From an uncultured Anderseniella sp. (GTDB lineage Bacteria > Pseudomonadota > Alphaproteobacteria > Rhizobiales > Aestuariivirgaceae), in NCBI GenBank assembly GCA_947488295.1, contig CANKYU010000001.1, positions 186,001-250,000 on the forward strand: 64,000 bases of DNA, read 5' to 3'. Positions 35,314 through 44,101 of the stretch are shown here, one piece after another (position 1 is the first letter of the stretch; each line of letters begins with the position of its first letter). Under the pieces are notes generated by a model, which was not told where the DNA came from, did no database searches, and was given only the letters and a program-made list of their open reading frames with translations. The position numbers were made by a program, and so were the translations under genes.

Positions 35314-35700
35314 GTTCCGTGGCGCTTCGTCGACCTCTGCCAGCTCTTCCATTTCCTCATCACGTGCCATCATGAAGCGCGTGTCCTGTTCGAGGCTGGT
35401 GATCAGGCCGCCGAGCTCGGCATACAACTGGCGGATGCGTTGCAGTTTGCCCTCGACGGAGGACAGCCTGCCGCCGGTTGTTACATCTTCCGATTCATAA
35501 TCCTCGCCGACCATAAGCCAGGCAAAGCTGGCATCCAGTGCACCGGCCAGTCGCAACAGCCGATTGGCTCGCGGATCGCGTTCGTCGGCTTCCCAGGCGA
35601 GTATGGTTTCGGCTTTTACGCCGACCCGGTCTGATAACTGGTTGATGTCATAATTCTTGCTTTCGCGCGCGTGCGTGATGCGCTTGCCGATGGTATCCAT
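35308..35700 (-). CDS. XRE-family helix-turn-helix transcriptional regulator
   Basis: A 130-residue protein with an N-terminal Cro/CI-type helix-turn-helix (MDTIGKRITHARESKNYDINQLSDRVGVKAETILAWEAD split over residues 1-38, then PRANRLLRLAGALDASFAWLM) followed by an acidic, probably coiled-coil tail (VEGKLQRIRQLYAELGGLITSLEQ). The arrangement is common in alphaproteobacterial XRE regulators of unknown ligand. It is convergent with the dehydrogenase gene and divergent from the MsbA-like transporter 214 bases away, which is a possible target. Confidence 0.9.
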   Translation of the reverse strand: MDTIGKRITHARESKNYDINQLSDRVGVKAETILAWEADERDPRANRLLRLAGALDASFAWLMVGEDYESEDVTTGGRLSSVEGKLQRIRQLYAELGGLITSLEQDTRFMMARDEEMEELAEVDEAPRNS

Positions 35701-35914
35701 TCGGAGCCGCTTCCCCTGGTTTCAGGATTTGTCGTTAATGGCGTAATCGTTTGGTGAACGGGCGTTGTAACGTCTGGGTCAGAATGTTCAACAGTCCCAG
35801 TGACGCATGGCTGTCATGCAGCATTCGCTGAGCAATGTAATATAAGGAACGTGGTCAAGGTTCTGCCGGTTTTAGAAGGCAGTACCTGCTGGAAAGTTTG
35901 TAGAGAGACTATTT

Positions 35915-37798
35915 ATGCTGGACGGATTGTTCAAATGGTTCGAGGCGAGGACGCAACCGTTTCCTGACGAGGAAGCGGCGATGCCGCCTGCGACCCTGAG
36001 CGGTTTTGTCTGGCACTACACCAAACCGTTCTGGCCATGGGTGCTGACCACCTCGGTGCTGGCCGCAGTTGTGGCAACAATCGAAGTCTCGCTGTTTGCG
36101 TTTCTTGGATCGGTTGTCGACTGGCTGGCCAATACCACGCCCGATACGGTGTTTCAGGATTACTGGTGGCAGCTCAGCCTGCTTGCCGTGCTGATCCTGG
36201 TGCTGCACCCGGTGCTCAATTTCCTCTATGAACTGATCATCCATCAGACACTGATGGGCAACTATCCCATGCTGATCCGCTGGCAGGCGCACCGTTATGT
36301 GCTGCGCCAGTCGCTGGAGTTTTTCCAGAACGACTTTGCCGGGCGGGTTGCCACCAAGGTGATGCAGTCGGCACTGGCGGTGCGCGAGGTGGTGTTGAAG
36401 ACAGCGGATGTTTTTGTCTTTGTCATCGTATATTTCACTGCGGCGCTTGTGCTGTTTGCAGCCAGCGACTGGCGGCTCGCAATGCCCATGGTTGTATGGC
36501 TGATCGGCTATCTTGCAGCACTTTACTATTTCGTGCCGAAGCTGAAACGCGTGTCCAAGGCACAGGCTGATGCGCGCTCGGTGGTAACCGGCAGGATTGT
36601 GGACAGTTACACCAACATTCCGACCGTAAAAATGTTCGCTCACACGGAGTTTGAAGACCGCTATGCGCGCGCCGGCATGGAGCCGTTTCTCGATAATGTT
36701 CACCGTCAGATGCGGCTTTCGACCCTGCTGATCACCACGCTCAACGTGCTCAACTCCATAAACCTGTTCGGCGTCAGCGTTATGTCTTTGTGGCTCTGGT
36801 CTACCGGTGCCATTACCGCAGGCGCCATAGCGTTTGCCATCGGCCTGGTGCTGCGCCTGAAAGGCATGGCGCACTGGATCATGTGGGAAGTGTCCGGCCT
36901 GTTTGAAAACATCGGCGTGGTGCAGGACGGCATCGAGACCATTTCGCGAACCGTGTCTGTCGTGGACAAGCCCGGCGCACCGACGCTTGAGGTCAGTTCG
37001 GGGCAGATCAAGTTCGACGCTATCGGGTTTCACTACGGCAAGGACCGTGAAGAGCTTGACGAGGGCATCATCGATGACCTGTCGCTGACGGTTAAGCCCG
37101 GTGAGAAACTTGGCATTGTCGGGCGGTCGGGTGCCGGCAAGTCGACCCTGGTGTCCCTGTTGCTGCGGTTTTACGACCTGGAGACCGGACGCATCCTGAT
37201 TGACGGACAGGATATTGCCGAGGTTTCCCAGAGCTCGCTCAGGGCCAATATCGGCATGGTGACCCAGGACACATCGCTGCTGCACAGGTCGATTGCAGAC
37301 AACATTCGCTATGGCCGGCCCGATGCGCCGCTGGACGAGGTTAAGGAGGCTGCGCGCCGGGCCGCCGCCGACGGCTTCATTCCGGGCCTTGAAGACATGC
37401 ACGGGCGCACCGGCTATGACAGCCATGTGGGTGAACGCGGTGTCAAACTGTCCGGCGGGCAGCGTCAGCGCATCGCCATTGCCCGGGTATTGCTGAAAGA
37501 CGCACCGATCCTGATCCTGGACGAGGCGACCAGTGCCCTGGACTCGGAGGTGGAAGCGGTCATCCAGGAGAGTTTCGAAGGCCTGATGCAGGGCAAGACG
37601 GTTCTGGCCATCGCCCACAGACTGTCCACGATTGCCGCCATGGACCGGCTCGTGGTCATGGACAAGGGTGTCATCGTTGAAGAAGGCACCCATGCTGAAC
37701 TGCTGGAAGCCAAGGGACTTTACGCCAGCTTGTGGGCACGCCAGTCTGGTGGCTTTATTGCCGGCGCAGATACCGTTGAGGCAAATGCCGCAGAGTAG
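35915..37798 (+). CDS. ABC transporter, fused permease-ATPase (MsbA/heavy-metal exporter-like)
   Basis: A 627-residue half-transporter. The N-terminal part has about six membrane helices (for example around residues 35-60, 78-105, 160-195 and 275-310). The ATPase domain has Walker A GRSGAGKST (about residue 405), Q-loop MVTQDTSLLHRSIADNIRYG, signature LSGGQRQR, Walker B ILILDEATSALDSE and H-loop AIAHRLST, all intact. The sequence IVDSYTNIPTVKMFAHTEFED is typical of lipid and drug exporters of this family. GAGAGACT precedes the ATG. It is followed after 27 bases by gamma-glutamyltransferase, suggesting possible export or recycling of a gamma-glutamyl compound such as glutathione; that link is inference. 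Confidence 0.9.
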   Translation: MLDGLFKWFEARTQPFPDEEAAMPPATLSGFVWHYTKPFWPWVLTTSVLAAVVATIEVSLFAFLGSVVDWLANTTPDTVFQDYWWQLSLLAVLILVLHPVLNFLYELIIHQTLMGNYPMLIRWQAHRYVLRQSLEFFQNDFAGRVATKVMQSALAVREVVLKTADVFVFVIVYFTAALVLFAASDWRLAMPMVVWLIGYLAALYYFVPKLKRVSKAQADARSVVTGRIVDSYTNIPTVKMFAHTEFEDRYARAGMEPFLDNVHRQMRLSTLLITTLNVLNSINLFGVSVMSLWLWSTGAITAGAIAFAIGLVLRLKGMAHWIMWEVSGLFENIGVVQDGIETISRTVSVVDKPGAPTLEVSSGQIKFDAIGFHYGKDREELDEGIIDDLSLTVKPGEKLGIVGRSGAGKSTLVSLLLRFYDLETGRILIDGQDIAEVSQSSLRANIGMVTQDTSLLHRSIADNIRYGRPDAPLDEVKEAARRAAADGFIPGLEDMHGRTGYDSHVGERGVKLSGGQRQRIAIARVLLKDAPILILDEATSALDSEVEAVIQESFEGLMQGKTVLAIAHRLSTIAAMDRLVVMDKGVIVEEGTHAELLEAKGLYASLWARQSGGFIAGADTVEANAAE

Positions 37799-37825
37799 TA
37801 CGCGCCGCATGACAGGGAGCAGGCC

Positions 37826-39442
37826 ATGAGCAGCACCGAGGGGGCAATGATCGTTACCGCGCAGCCGGAAGCATCAGAAGCAGGCGCGCGGGTGTTGAAG
37901 CGGGGCGGCAATGCCATAGATGCGGCCATGGCGGCGGCACTGGTCCAGGGTGTTGTTGATCCGCAGATGTGTGGCATTGCCGGCTTTGGATCCTGCCAGA
38001 TCTACATGCCGGGCAAGGGTATTCACACCAACATTGATTTTCACGGCAATACGCCCCTGTCTGCCACGCCGGATATGTGGCTTGACCTTCTGGAAGGCGA
38101 AACCCGAGACGGGTTCGGGTTTGTGCTCAAGGGCAATGTCAATGACCTGGGCTATCAGGCGGTCACCACACCGGGGTCGCTGAAGGCCTATTCGGAAGCG
38201 GCAGACGAGTTCGGCACCATGGATTGGCCCGACATCTGCGCACCGGCCATCGCTCAGGCCAGGTCCGGGTTTCATGTGCGCCCGCACGTGCATCACTGGT
38301 GGACCCATGGGGCGGACCTTGGCCGGGTCGATGTTGCCGACCGGTTGCGGTTTTCCAGAACCGGCGCGCAGGCTTATTTCCGCCCCGACGGCTCAGTGAA
38401 GCGGATCGGGGATCATGTTGCCAATCCCGACCTTGCCACCACCCTGCAACGGGTGGCGAAAGACGGCGCGGAGACTTTCTATTCCGGTGACATGGCCGAA
38501 GAGATCGCCGATGACTTCAAGGCCCATGGCGGCCTGATGACGCTGGCAGACCTCAAGGCCTACAAGACGGTGCGGACCGACCCGTTGCGTGGCAGCTATC
38601 GCGGCTTTGACATTGCCACCAACCATCCGCCCGGCGGCGGCATCATGGTGGTCGAGATGCTGAACATTCTGGAGAATTTCGACCTGGCCGGGATCGGTCA
38701 CAACACCACCGAGTACATACGGATTGTGTGCGAGGCGATGAAGGCGGCCACCTCCGACAAAGACAATTTTGTCGGTGATCCGGCGTTTTATGACGTGCCT
38801 CTGGAGCGGCTGATATCCGGGCAGCATGCCACCGCTATTGCCGAGCGCATCAAGGCGGGTGAGCGGGCGTCTGTAGAGCGGCTCGACCTGCCGCCGGAAC
38901 CGAAAGACACAACCCATGTCGCGGTCGTGGACCGGCACGGCAATTGCGTGACCATGACCCATTCGCTGGGCATGCCGTCCGGCGTCATCACCGACGGGCT
39001 GGGTTTCATGTACAATGGCTGCATGGGGGTGTTTGATCCGCGCCCGGGCTGGGCCGGTTCAATTGCACCCGGCAAAAGCCGGTTTTCCTCCGTATGCCCG
39101 ACCATTGTCTTCAGCAACGGCAAGCCGCATGTGGTCATCGGCGCTCCCGGCGGCACCCAGATCGCCATGGGCGTGCTGCAGGGTCTTCTCAACGTGCTCG
39201 ACTTTGGCATGACCATGGAACAGGCGGTTTCCGCACCACGGTTTTCCTCGACATCGAATGCGATCGATATCACCAACCGCATTCCGGACTACGTCGTTGA
39301 ACCGCTGCAGAAAGACGGATACGAGGTGATCCGGTCTGCCCTGACCTTCGGCATCGGGGCGGTACATGGTATCCGGATTGTTGATGGTGCAATGGACGGC
39401 GGTGCTGACCCCGGCCATGACGGGGTGGCGCTCGCCGTGTGA
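37826..39442 (+). CDS. Gamma-glutamyltransferase family protein
   Basis: A 538-residue Ntn-hydrolase of the gamma-glutamyltranspeptidase family. AQPEASEAGARVLKRGGNAIDAAMAAAL is the usual N-terminus. The autocleavage site is probably the second Thr of DTTHVAVVDRHGNCVTMTHSLG (about residue 365), splitting large and small subunits. PGKSRFSSVCPTIVFSNGKPHVVIGAPGG and the DFGMTMEQAVSAPRF region follow as expected. No signal peptide is visible, so a cytosolic acylase or hydrolase role (as in several alphaproteobacterial paralogues) is as likely as periplasmic glutathione degradation. AGGGAG is upstream of the ATG. Likely co-transcribed with the ABC transporter. Confidence 0.9.
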   Translation: MSSTEGAMIVTAQPEASEAGARVLKRGGNAIDAAMAAALVQGVVDPQMCGIAGFGSCQIYMPGKGIHTNIDFHGNTPLSATPDMWLDLLEGETRDGFGFVLKGNVNDLGYQAVTTPGSLKAYSEAADEFGTMDWPDICAPAIAQARSGFHVRPHVHHWWTHGADLGRVDVADRLRFSRTGAQAYFRPDGSVKRIGDHVANPDLATTLQRVAKDGAETFYSGDMAEEIADDFKAHGGLMTLADLKAYKTVRTDPLRGSYRGFDIATNHPPGGGIMVVEMLNILENFDLAGIGHNTTEYIRIVCEAMKAATSDKDNFVGDPAFYDVPLERLISGQHATAIAERIKAGERASVERLDLPPEPKDTTHVAVVDRHGNCVTMTHSLGMPSGVITDGLGFMYNGCMGVFDPRPGWAGSIAPGKSRFSSVCPTIVFSNGKPHVVIGAPGGTQIAMGVLQGLLNVLDFGMTMEQAVSAPRFSSTSNAIDITNRIPDYVVEPLQKDGYEVIRSALTFGIGAVHGIRIVDGAMDGGADPGHDGVALAV

Positions 39443-39454
39443 TGTCCTTCGGAA

Positions 39455-40210
39455 CTAGATCGACCAGCCGCCGTCGATGATGTGATTTTGCCCTGTGACG
39501 AAGGTGGCATCATCGGACGCAAGATAGACAACCAGCCCGGCGACATCCTCGGCCGTGGCAAGGGCGCCGGTTGGCTGGCGTGCCAGGAACCATTCGCGTG
39601 CCTTGTCGTAACCGCCCATGTCCTCGCCGAGTTTTTCAACCCGCTGGCGCAGCGATGGTGTGTCGATGGTGCCGGGGCAAACGGCGTTGCAGCGAATATT
39701 CTGCTTGATGAAGTCGATGGCGATGGACCGGGTCATGCCGATCACCGCAGCCTTGGTCGCCCCATAGACGAAGCGCGAAGGCGCGCCTTTGATGGATGAC
39801 GCCACTGAAGCCATGTTGATGATGGAGCCGCCACCGTTTTCCAGCATGCCGGGCAAAACTGCCCTGGCCATCCGGTACTGGGATTTTACGTTCAGGTCGA
39901 AGGAGAAATCCCAGGCAGCGTCGTCACATTCCAGAATGGTGCCGTGATGCACGAAGCCCGAGCAGTTGAACAGGATGCCGACGGGACCGACCCGCTCTAC
40001 CACTTTCGCCACCTGCCGGGGCTTGGTGACGTCGAGCAGGTAGGTGCGGATGCCACGCTGTTCCTGCTTTACCTGGGCGAGAGCGTCCTTGTTGATGTCG
40101 GTTGCAAATACCTTCGCACCTTCACGGGCCATGGCGATGGCGGCCGCCTTGCCGATGCCCTGACCGGCCGCCGTGACCAAAGCGGTCTTGCCCTTGAGTT
40201 TACCTGCCAT
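39455..40210 (-). CDS. Short-chain dehydrogenase/reductase (DHRS6/3-hydroxybutyrate or sugar-acid dehydrogenase-like)
   Basis: A 251-residue classical SDR. NAD-binding TAAGQGIGKAAA is at residues 11-22. FNCSGFVHHGTI, catalytic Ser in MASVASS, and Tyr-x-x-x-Lys in VYGATKAAVIGMTRS are present, with CPGTIDTPSL and the C-terminal GGWSI. It is closest in pattern to the DHRS6/BDH2 group, which includes 2-keto-3-deoxy-fuconate dehydrogenases. ATG 40210 has an excellent GGAGGGA site; a longer frame to 40279 lacks one. It is divergent from the sugar-acid genes that follow, sharing their promoter region, so oxidation of a sugar-acid intermediate is the likely role. Confidence 0.9.
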   Translation of the reverse strand: MAGKLKGKTALVTAAGQGIGKAAAIAMAREGAKVFATDINKDALAQVKQEQRGIRTYLLDVTKPRQVAKVVERVGPVGILFNCSGFVHHGTILECDDAAWDFSFDLNVKSQYRMARAVLPGMLENGGGSIINMASVASSIKGAPSRFVYGATKAAVIGMTRSIAIDFIKQNIRCNAVCPGTIDTPSLRQRVEKLGEDMGGYDKAREWFLARQPTGALATAEDVAGLVVYLASDDATFVTGQNHIIDGGWSI

Positions 40211-40246
40211 TTTATTCCCTCCCTGCGGGATTTGTGGTTTGAGCCT

Positions 40247-40262
40247 TGCCAACAATGTGGCA
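40247..40262. promoter_or_regulatory. Inverted repeat TGCCA-N6-TGGCA in divergent promoter region
   Basis: Perfect 5-base arms around ACAATG, in the 116-base gap between the divergent SDR and epimerase genes. The position and symmetry suit a dimeric repressor controlling both directions. No regulator gene is adjacent. Confidence 0.35.
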
Positions 40263-40326
40263 GGTTTCTGCATCCGCATAAAACACTATTCATCTCAAAT
40301 AAAGAGCGGTCGGAGGCAAATGTCCT

Positions 40327-41313
40327 ATGAAAGTTGTTATCACCGGTGGCACCGGGTTCGTTGGTGCGCGCTTGGCGCGACGGATTATCGACAAGGGAAC
40401 GTTGGCGGGCCCGGATGGAACGCAAACCCCGGTTGACGAAGTAGTGCTGTTTGACGTGATGGCGCCGGATCCGCTGCCGATGCAGCTTGATGGCCAGGTG
40501 ACGATGGTAACCGGGGATATCTCCGACAAGGCGACCATTGACGGGCTGATCGATCGTGATGACATCTCGGTGTTTCATCTTGCTTCGGTTGTGTCGGGTG
40601 GCGGCGAAAAGGATTTTGACCTGGCCATCAGCGTCAACCTGACCGGCGGCATGCATATTTTCGAGGCACTTCGGGCCAGATCTTCCACACCGCGGCTGGT
40701 TTTTGCGTCATCCATTGCGGTGTTCGGCGGCGACCACATGCCCGATGTGGTGGGCGATCAGGGTAAGCAGACGCCGCAGACCACCTATGGCATGACCAAG
40801 GCGTGTTGCGAACTGCTGATCAATGACTATACGCGAAAGGGATTTCTGGACGGGCGGTCGGCGCGGTTGCCGACGGTTATCGTGCGGCCCGGTGCGCCCA
40901 ATGCGGCAGCGTCGTCATTTGCATCTGGTGTGTTCCGGGAACCGTTGAAGGGAGAGCCGTGCGCCTTGCCGGTCAACCTGGAAACCGTGATGCCGGTTCT
41001 GGGCTATCGCAATATTGTCGAAGGTATTTTGGCGCTGCATGAACTGCCGCCGGAAAAGCTGGGTGATGACCGTGCGGTGTCGCTGCCGTCCATGGATGTG
41101 ACGGTTGCCGATATGGTCGACGCGCTGAAGCGGGTGGCCCATAATCGCAAGCTGGGCGAAATAACGGTGGAGCCCGACCCGTTCATCGAGGCTATTGTCA
41201 GGTCGTGGCCGGTGGCGACCGATGATGCCCGGGCACTGGCGCTCGGCCTGCCGAAAGACGCCTCACTGGACGACATCGTGCATCACTACATCGAGGATTA
41301 TGATCATGGCTAG
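40327..41313 (+). CDS. NAD-dependent epimerase/dehydratase family protein, D-erythronate dehydrogenase-like (DenD)
   Basis: A 328-residue extended SDR. The NAD loop is ITGGTGFVGARLA; ASSIAVFGG and TTYGMTKACCELLINDYTRKGFLDGRSARLPTVIVRPGAPN carry the catalytic Ser, Tyr and Lys. The DGRSARLPTVIVRPG-PN-AASSFASG signature is characteristic of the DenD group, which oxidises D-erythronate (or related acids) at C2. GGAGG lies 10 bases before ATG 40327. Its end overlaps the IlvD/Edd gene by 8 bases. It probably acts in the sugar-acid route formed with the following three genes. Confidence 0.85.
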   Translation: MKVVITGGTGFVGARLARRIIDKGTLAGPDGTQTPVDEVVLFDVMAPDPLPMQLDGQVTMVTGDISDKATIDGLIDRDDISVFHLASVVSGGGEKDFDLAISVNLTGGMHIFEALRARSSTPRLVFASSIAVFGGDHMPDVVGDQGKQTPQTTYGMTKACCELLINDYTRKGFLDGRSARLPTVIVRPGAPNAAASSFASGVFREPLKGEPCALPVNLETVMPVLGYRNIVEGILALHELPPEKLGDDRAVSLPSMDVTVADMVDALKRVAHNRKLGEITVEPDPFIEAIVRSWPVATDDARALALGLPKDASLDDIVHHYIEDYDHG

Positions 41314-43084
41314 GAAAACGGTTTATCGCGGCAAGTCGCTGGCGTCCAAGTCAGACAAGGATCCGCTGGCGCCGAAGGGGCGCTCCAAGCACTGGTTCGG
41401 CCAGAAGGGCATGGACGGGTTTCACCATCGCAGCTGGATGAAGAACCAGGGCCTGCCGCATCACCTGTTTGACGGCCGCCCGGTGATCGGCATCTGCAAT
41501 ACCTGGTCGGAACTGACGCCGTGCAATGCGCATTTCCGGGTGCTGGCTGAACGGGTGAAGCGCGGCATATACGAAGCTGGCGGATTCCCGGTGGAGTTTC
41601 CGGTCACCTCGCTTGGTGAAACGCTGATGCGGCCGACCACGATGATGTTCCGCAACCTGGTTTCAATGGACGTCGAAGAATCGATCCGCGCCAATCCGAT
41701 TGATGGCGTGGTGCTGCTGGTCGGTTGTGACAAGACCACCCCTGCGCTGATCATGGGGGCTGCATCATGTGACCTGCCGACCCTGGTGCTGTCGGGCGGG
41801 CCGATGCTCAATGGCCGCTTTGGTGATGAAACCATAGGGTCCGGGACCCATGTATGGAAGTTCGTCGAACGCCAGAAGGCCGGCACCATGACGTTCGACC
41901 AGATGACTGAGGCCGAAGCCTGCATGTCGCGTTCGGTTGGCCACTGCATGACCATGGGAACCGCGTCGACAATGGCCTCGATGGTGGAATCGCTGGGCCT
42001 CGGATTGCCGTCCAACGCCGCCATTCCGGCAGCTGACTCGCGGCGCAACGTGCTGGCGCACATGGTCGGCCGGCGCATAGTCGAAATGGTGGATGAAGAT
42101 CTGCGCATGTCAAAAATCCTCACCCGCAAGGCGTTTGAAAACGCGATCCGGGTCAATGGTGCCATTGGCGGGTCTACAAATGCCGTTGTCCACCTGCTGG
42201 CCATTGCCGGACGCATGGGCGTAAAAGTGTCGCTGGAAGACTGGGACAGGTTCGGCCAGGACGTGCCGTGCCTGGTCAACCTGATGCCGTCGGGCAAATA
42301 CCTGATGGAGGATTTCTTTTATGCCGGCGGCCTGCCTGTGGTGATGAAGGAACTGGCGGAAAACGGTCTCCTGCACAAGTCGGCAAAGACCGTGAACGGC
42401 AGGACGCAGTGGGCCAACATCAAGGATGCGACCTGCTACAACCGCGACGTGATTCACGGGTTTGAAAAACCGTTCAAGGAGGAAGGCGGCATTGCCGTGC
42501 TGCGCGGCAACCTGTCTCCGTCCGGCGCGGTCCTGAAACCGTCTGCCGCGACCGCCGGCCTTATGCAGCACAGGGGCCGGGCGGTGGTGTTTGAGGATAT
42601 CGACGACTACAAGGCGCGGGTTGACGATCCGAAACTCGACATTGATGAAAACTCGATCATGGTGTTGAAGAATTGCGGACCCAAGGGGTATCCGGGATTT
42701 TCCGAGGTGGGCAATATGGCGCTGCCGGCAAAACTGCTCAAGAAAGGTGTCACCGACATGGTGCGCATTTCCGATGCCCGCATGTCCGGCACCGCCTACG
42801 GAACGGTGGTGCTGCATGTGGCACCGGAAGCCGCCGCCGGCGGTCCGCTGGCGTTGGTGCGCGAGGGTGACATGATCGAACTGGATGTGAAGGGGCGCCG
42901 GCTGCACCTTGATGTGCCTGATGCCGAACTTGCCGAGCGCCGGGCCGAATGGGTGCCGCTGGAGAGCCCGGCACGCGGATATGCCAAACTGCATGAAGAT
43001 CATGTCATGCAGGCCGATACCGGGTGTGACCTGGATTTTCTGGTTGGCAAGTCAGGCGCGGAGATTCCGCGCGAAAGCCACTAG
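41306..43084 (+). CDS. IlvD/Edd family dehydratase (L-arabinonate/sugar-acid dehydratase-like)
   Basis: A 592-residue iron-sulfur dehydratase. Cluster and metal ligands are visible in GICNTWSELTPCN, VGCDKTTPALIMGAASCDLP and GHCMTMGTASTMA. C-terminal motifs are VLKNCGPKGYPGF-E and ISDARMSGTAYGTVVLHV-PEAAAGGPLALV. The lengthened N-terminus (RSKHWFGQKGMDGFHHRSWMKNQGLPHHLFDGRPVIGI in pieces) is that of sugar-acid dehydratases such as L-arabinonate or D-xylonate dehydratase, not of IlvD proper. It dehydrates an aldonate to the 2-keto-3-deoxy acid. ATG 41306 lies inside the end of the previous gene, so translation is coupled. Confidence 0.9.
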   Translation: MARKTVYRGKSLASKSDKDPLAPKGRSKHWFGQKGMDGFHHRSWMKNQGLPHHLFDGRPVIGICNTWSELTPCNAHFRVLAERVKRGIYEAGGFPVEFPVTSLGETLMRPTTMMFRNLVSMDVEESIRANPIDGVVLLVGCDKTTPALIMGAASCDLPTLVLSGGPMLNGRFGDETIGSGTHVWKFVERQKAGTMTFDQMTEAEACMSRSVGHCMTMGTASTMASMVESLGLGLPSNAAIPAADSRRNVLAHMVGRRIVEMVDEDLRMSKILTRKAFENAIRVNGAIGGSTNAVVHLLAIAGRMGVKVSLEDWDRFGQDVPCLVNLMPSGKYLMEDFFYAGGLPVVMKELAENGLLHKSAKTVNGRTQWANIKDATCYNRDVIHGFEKPFKEEGGIAVLRGNLSPSGAVLKPSAATAGLMQHRGRAVVFEDIDDYKARVDDPKLDIDENSIMVLKNCGPKGYPGFSEVGNMALPAKLLKKGVTDMVRISDARMSGTAYGTVVLHVAPEAAAGGPLALVREGDMIELDVKGRRLHLDVPDAELAERRAEWVPLESPARGYAKLHEDHVMQADTGCDLDFLVGKSGAEIPRESH

Positions 43085-43090
43085 ATCAGC

Positions 43091-44101
43091 ATGATCCATC
43101 TTGATGATATCGACTTCATTGGATCGGGACTGAAGCGTCCGGAATGTGTGCTGGCGCATTCGTCCGGGTTGCTTATCGTGCCGGACTGGACCGGCGCCGG
43201 TGGCGTCAGCCTTGTTGCACCACATGGCGGGTCGATCAGACATCTGGCCACAGACCGTCGCGAGGACGATCCGCTGCGACCCAATGGGATTGCTCTGGAA
43301 GGCGGCGGCAGTGTTCTGCTGGCCCACCTAGGTGATGAAGCCGGCGGCCTGTTCCGGCTGCACCCGGATGGAACGACCGACACTGTCCTGGACGAAGTGG
43401 ACGGAGCAAAACTGCCACCGTGCAATTTCGTTATCTCTGACGGCGGCAGCGGCTTGTTCCTGACGGTGTCGACACGCCGTGTGCCACGGGCGCTCGGCTA
43501 TCGCAGGGATGTGGATGACGGTTTCATCGTACATATTCCCTATCGAGGCGCAGCGCGGATTGCCGCCGACGGTCTCGGATACACCAATGAATGCATGCTG
43601 CATCCGTCCGGGCGCTGGCTGTACGTCAATGAAACCTTCGTTCGCAGGCTGTCCCGGTTCAAGGTGACGGGAAGAGGCAAGCTCGGCAAGCGCGAGACCG
43701 TATGCGAGTTCGGTGCCGGGATATTTCCCGATGGCCTGGCATTTGATGTGGAGGGCAATGCGTGGGTGACCTCGATTGTCTCCAATTGCGTGGTTCGCAT
43801 CCAGGAAGACGGGCAGCAGACGATCTGGCTGCAGGATGTCGATCCGGATCATCTGGCCTGGGTCGAGGAAGCCTATCAGGCAAGTGACATGGGCAGGCCG
43901 CATCTCGACGGCGTCAAGTCGCAGCGATTGCGCAATATCTCCAATCTGGCATTTGGCGGCGCGGACCTGAAGACCGCCTATCTCGGCTGTCTGCTGGGCG
44001 ACAGTATTGCCTCCTTCACCATGCCGGTCGCCGGACATCCGCTGCCTCACTGGACTGCGGACATCACGCCTCTGCTGCAGGCGAAGGACCTCGTGCGATG
44101 A
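43091..44101 (+). CDS. SMP-30/gluconolactonase family protein
   Basis: A 336-residue six-bladed beta-propeller of the SMP-30/gluconolactonase/LRE family. Blade markers include PECVLAHSSGLLIVPDWTGAGGVS, RPNGIALEGGGSVLLAHLGDEAGGLFRL and LGYTNECMLHPSGRWLYVNETF-RRLSRF, followed by FPDGLAFDVEGNAWVTS. The Glu, Asn and Asp metal ligands of the family have candidates in these segments. It probably opens a sugar lactone to the acid used by the dehydratase upstream. It starts 6 bases after the IlvD/Edd stop and overlaps the next gene by four bases. Confidence 0.87.
   Translation: MIHLDDIDFIGSGLKRPECVLAHSSGLLIVPDWTGAGGVSLVAPHGGSIRHLATDRREDDPLRPNGIALEGGGSVLLAHLGDEAGGLFRLHPDGTTDTVLDEVDGAKLPPCNFVISDGGSGLFLTVSTRRVPRALGYRRDVDDGFIVHIPYRGAARIAADGLGYTNECMLHPSGRWLYVNETFVRRLSRFKVTGRGKLGKRETVCEFGAGIFPDGLAFDVEGNAWVTSIVSNCVVRIQEDGQQTIWLQDVDPDHLAWVEEAYQASDMGRPHLDGVKSQRLRNISNLAFGGADLKTAYLGCLLGDSIASFTMPVAGHPLPHWTADITPLLQAKDLVR

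Noticed and set aside
35909..37810. Long open frame (633 codons) antisense to the MsbA-like transporter
   Set aside because: It is the mirror of a clear ABC gene, has no recognisable domain and shows the Cys/His/Gln-rich composition of antisense translation.
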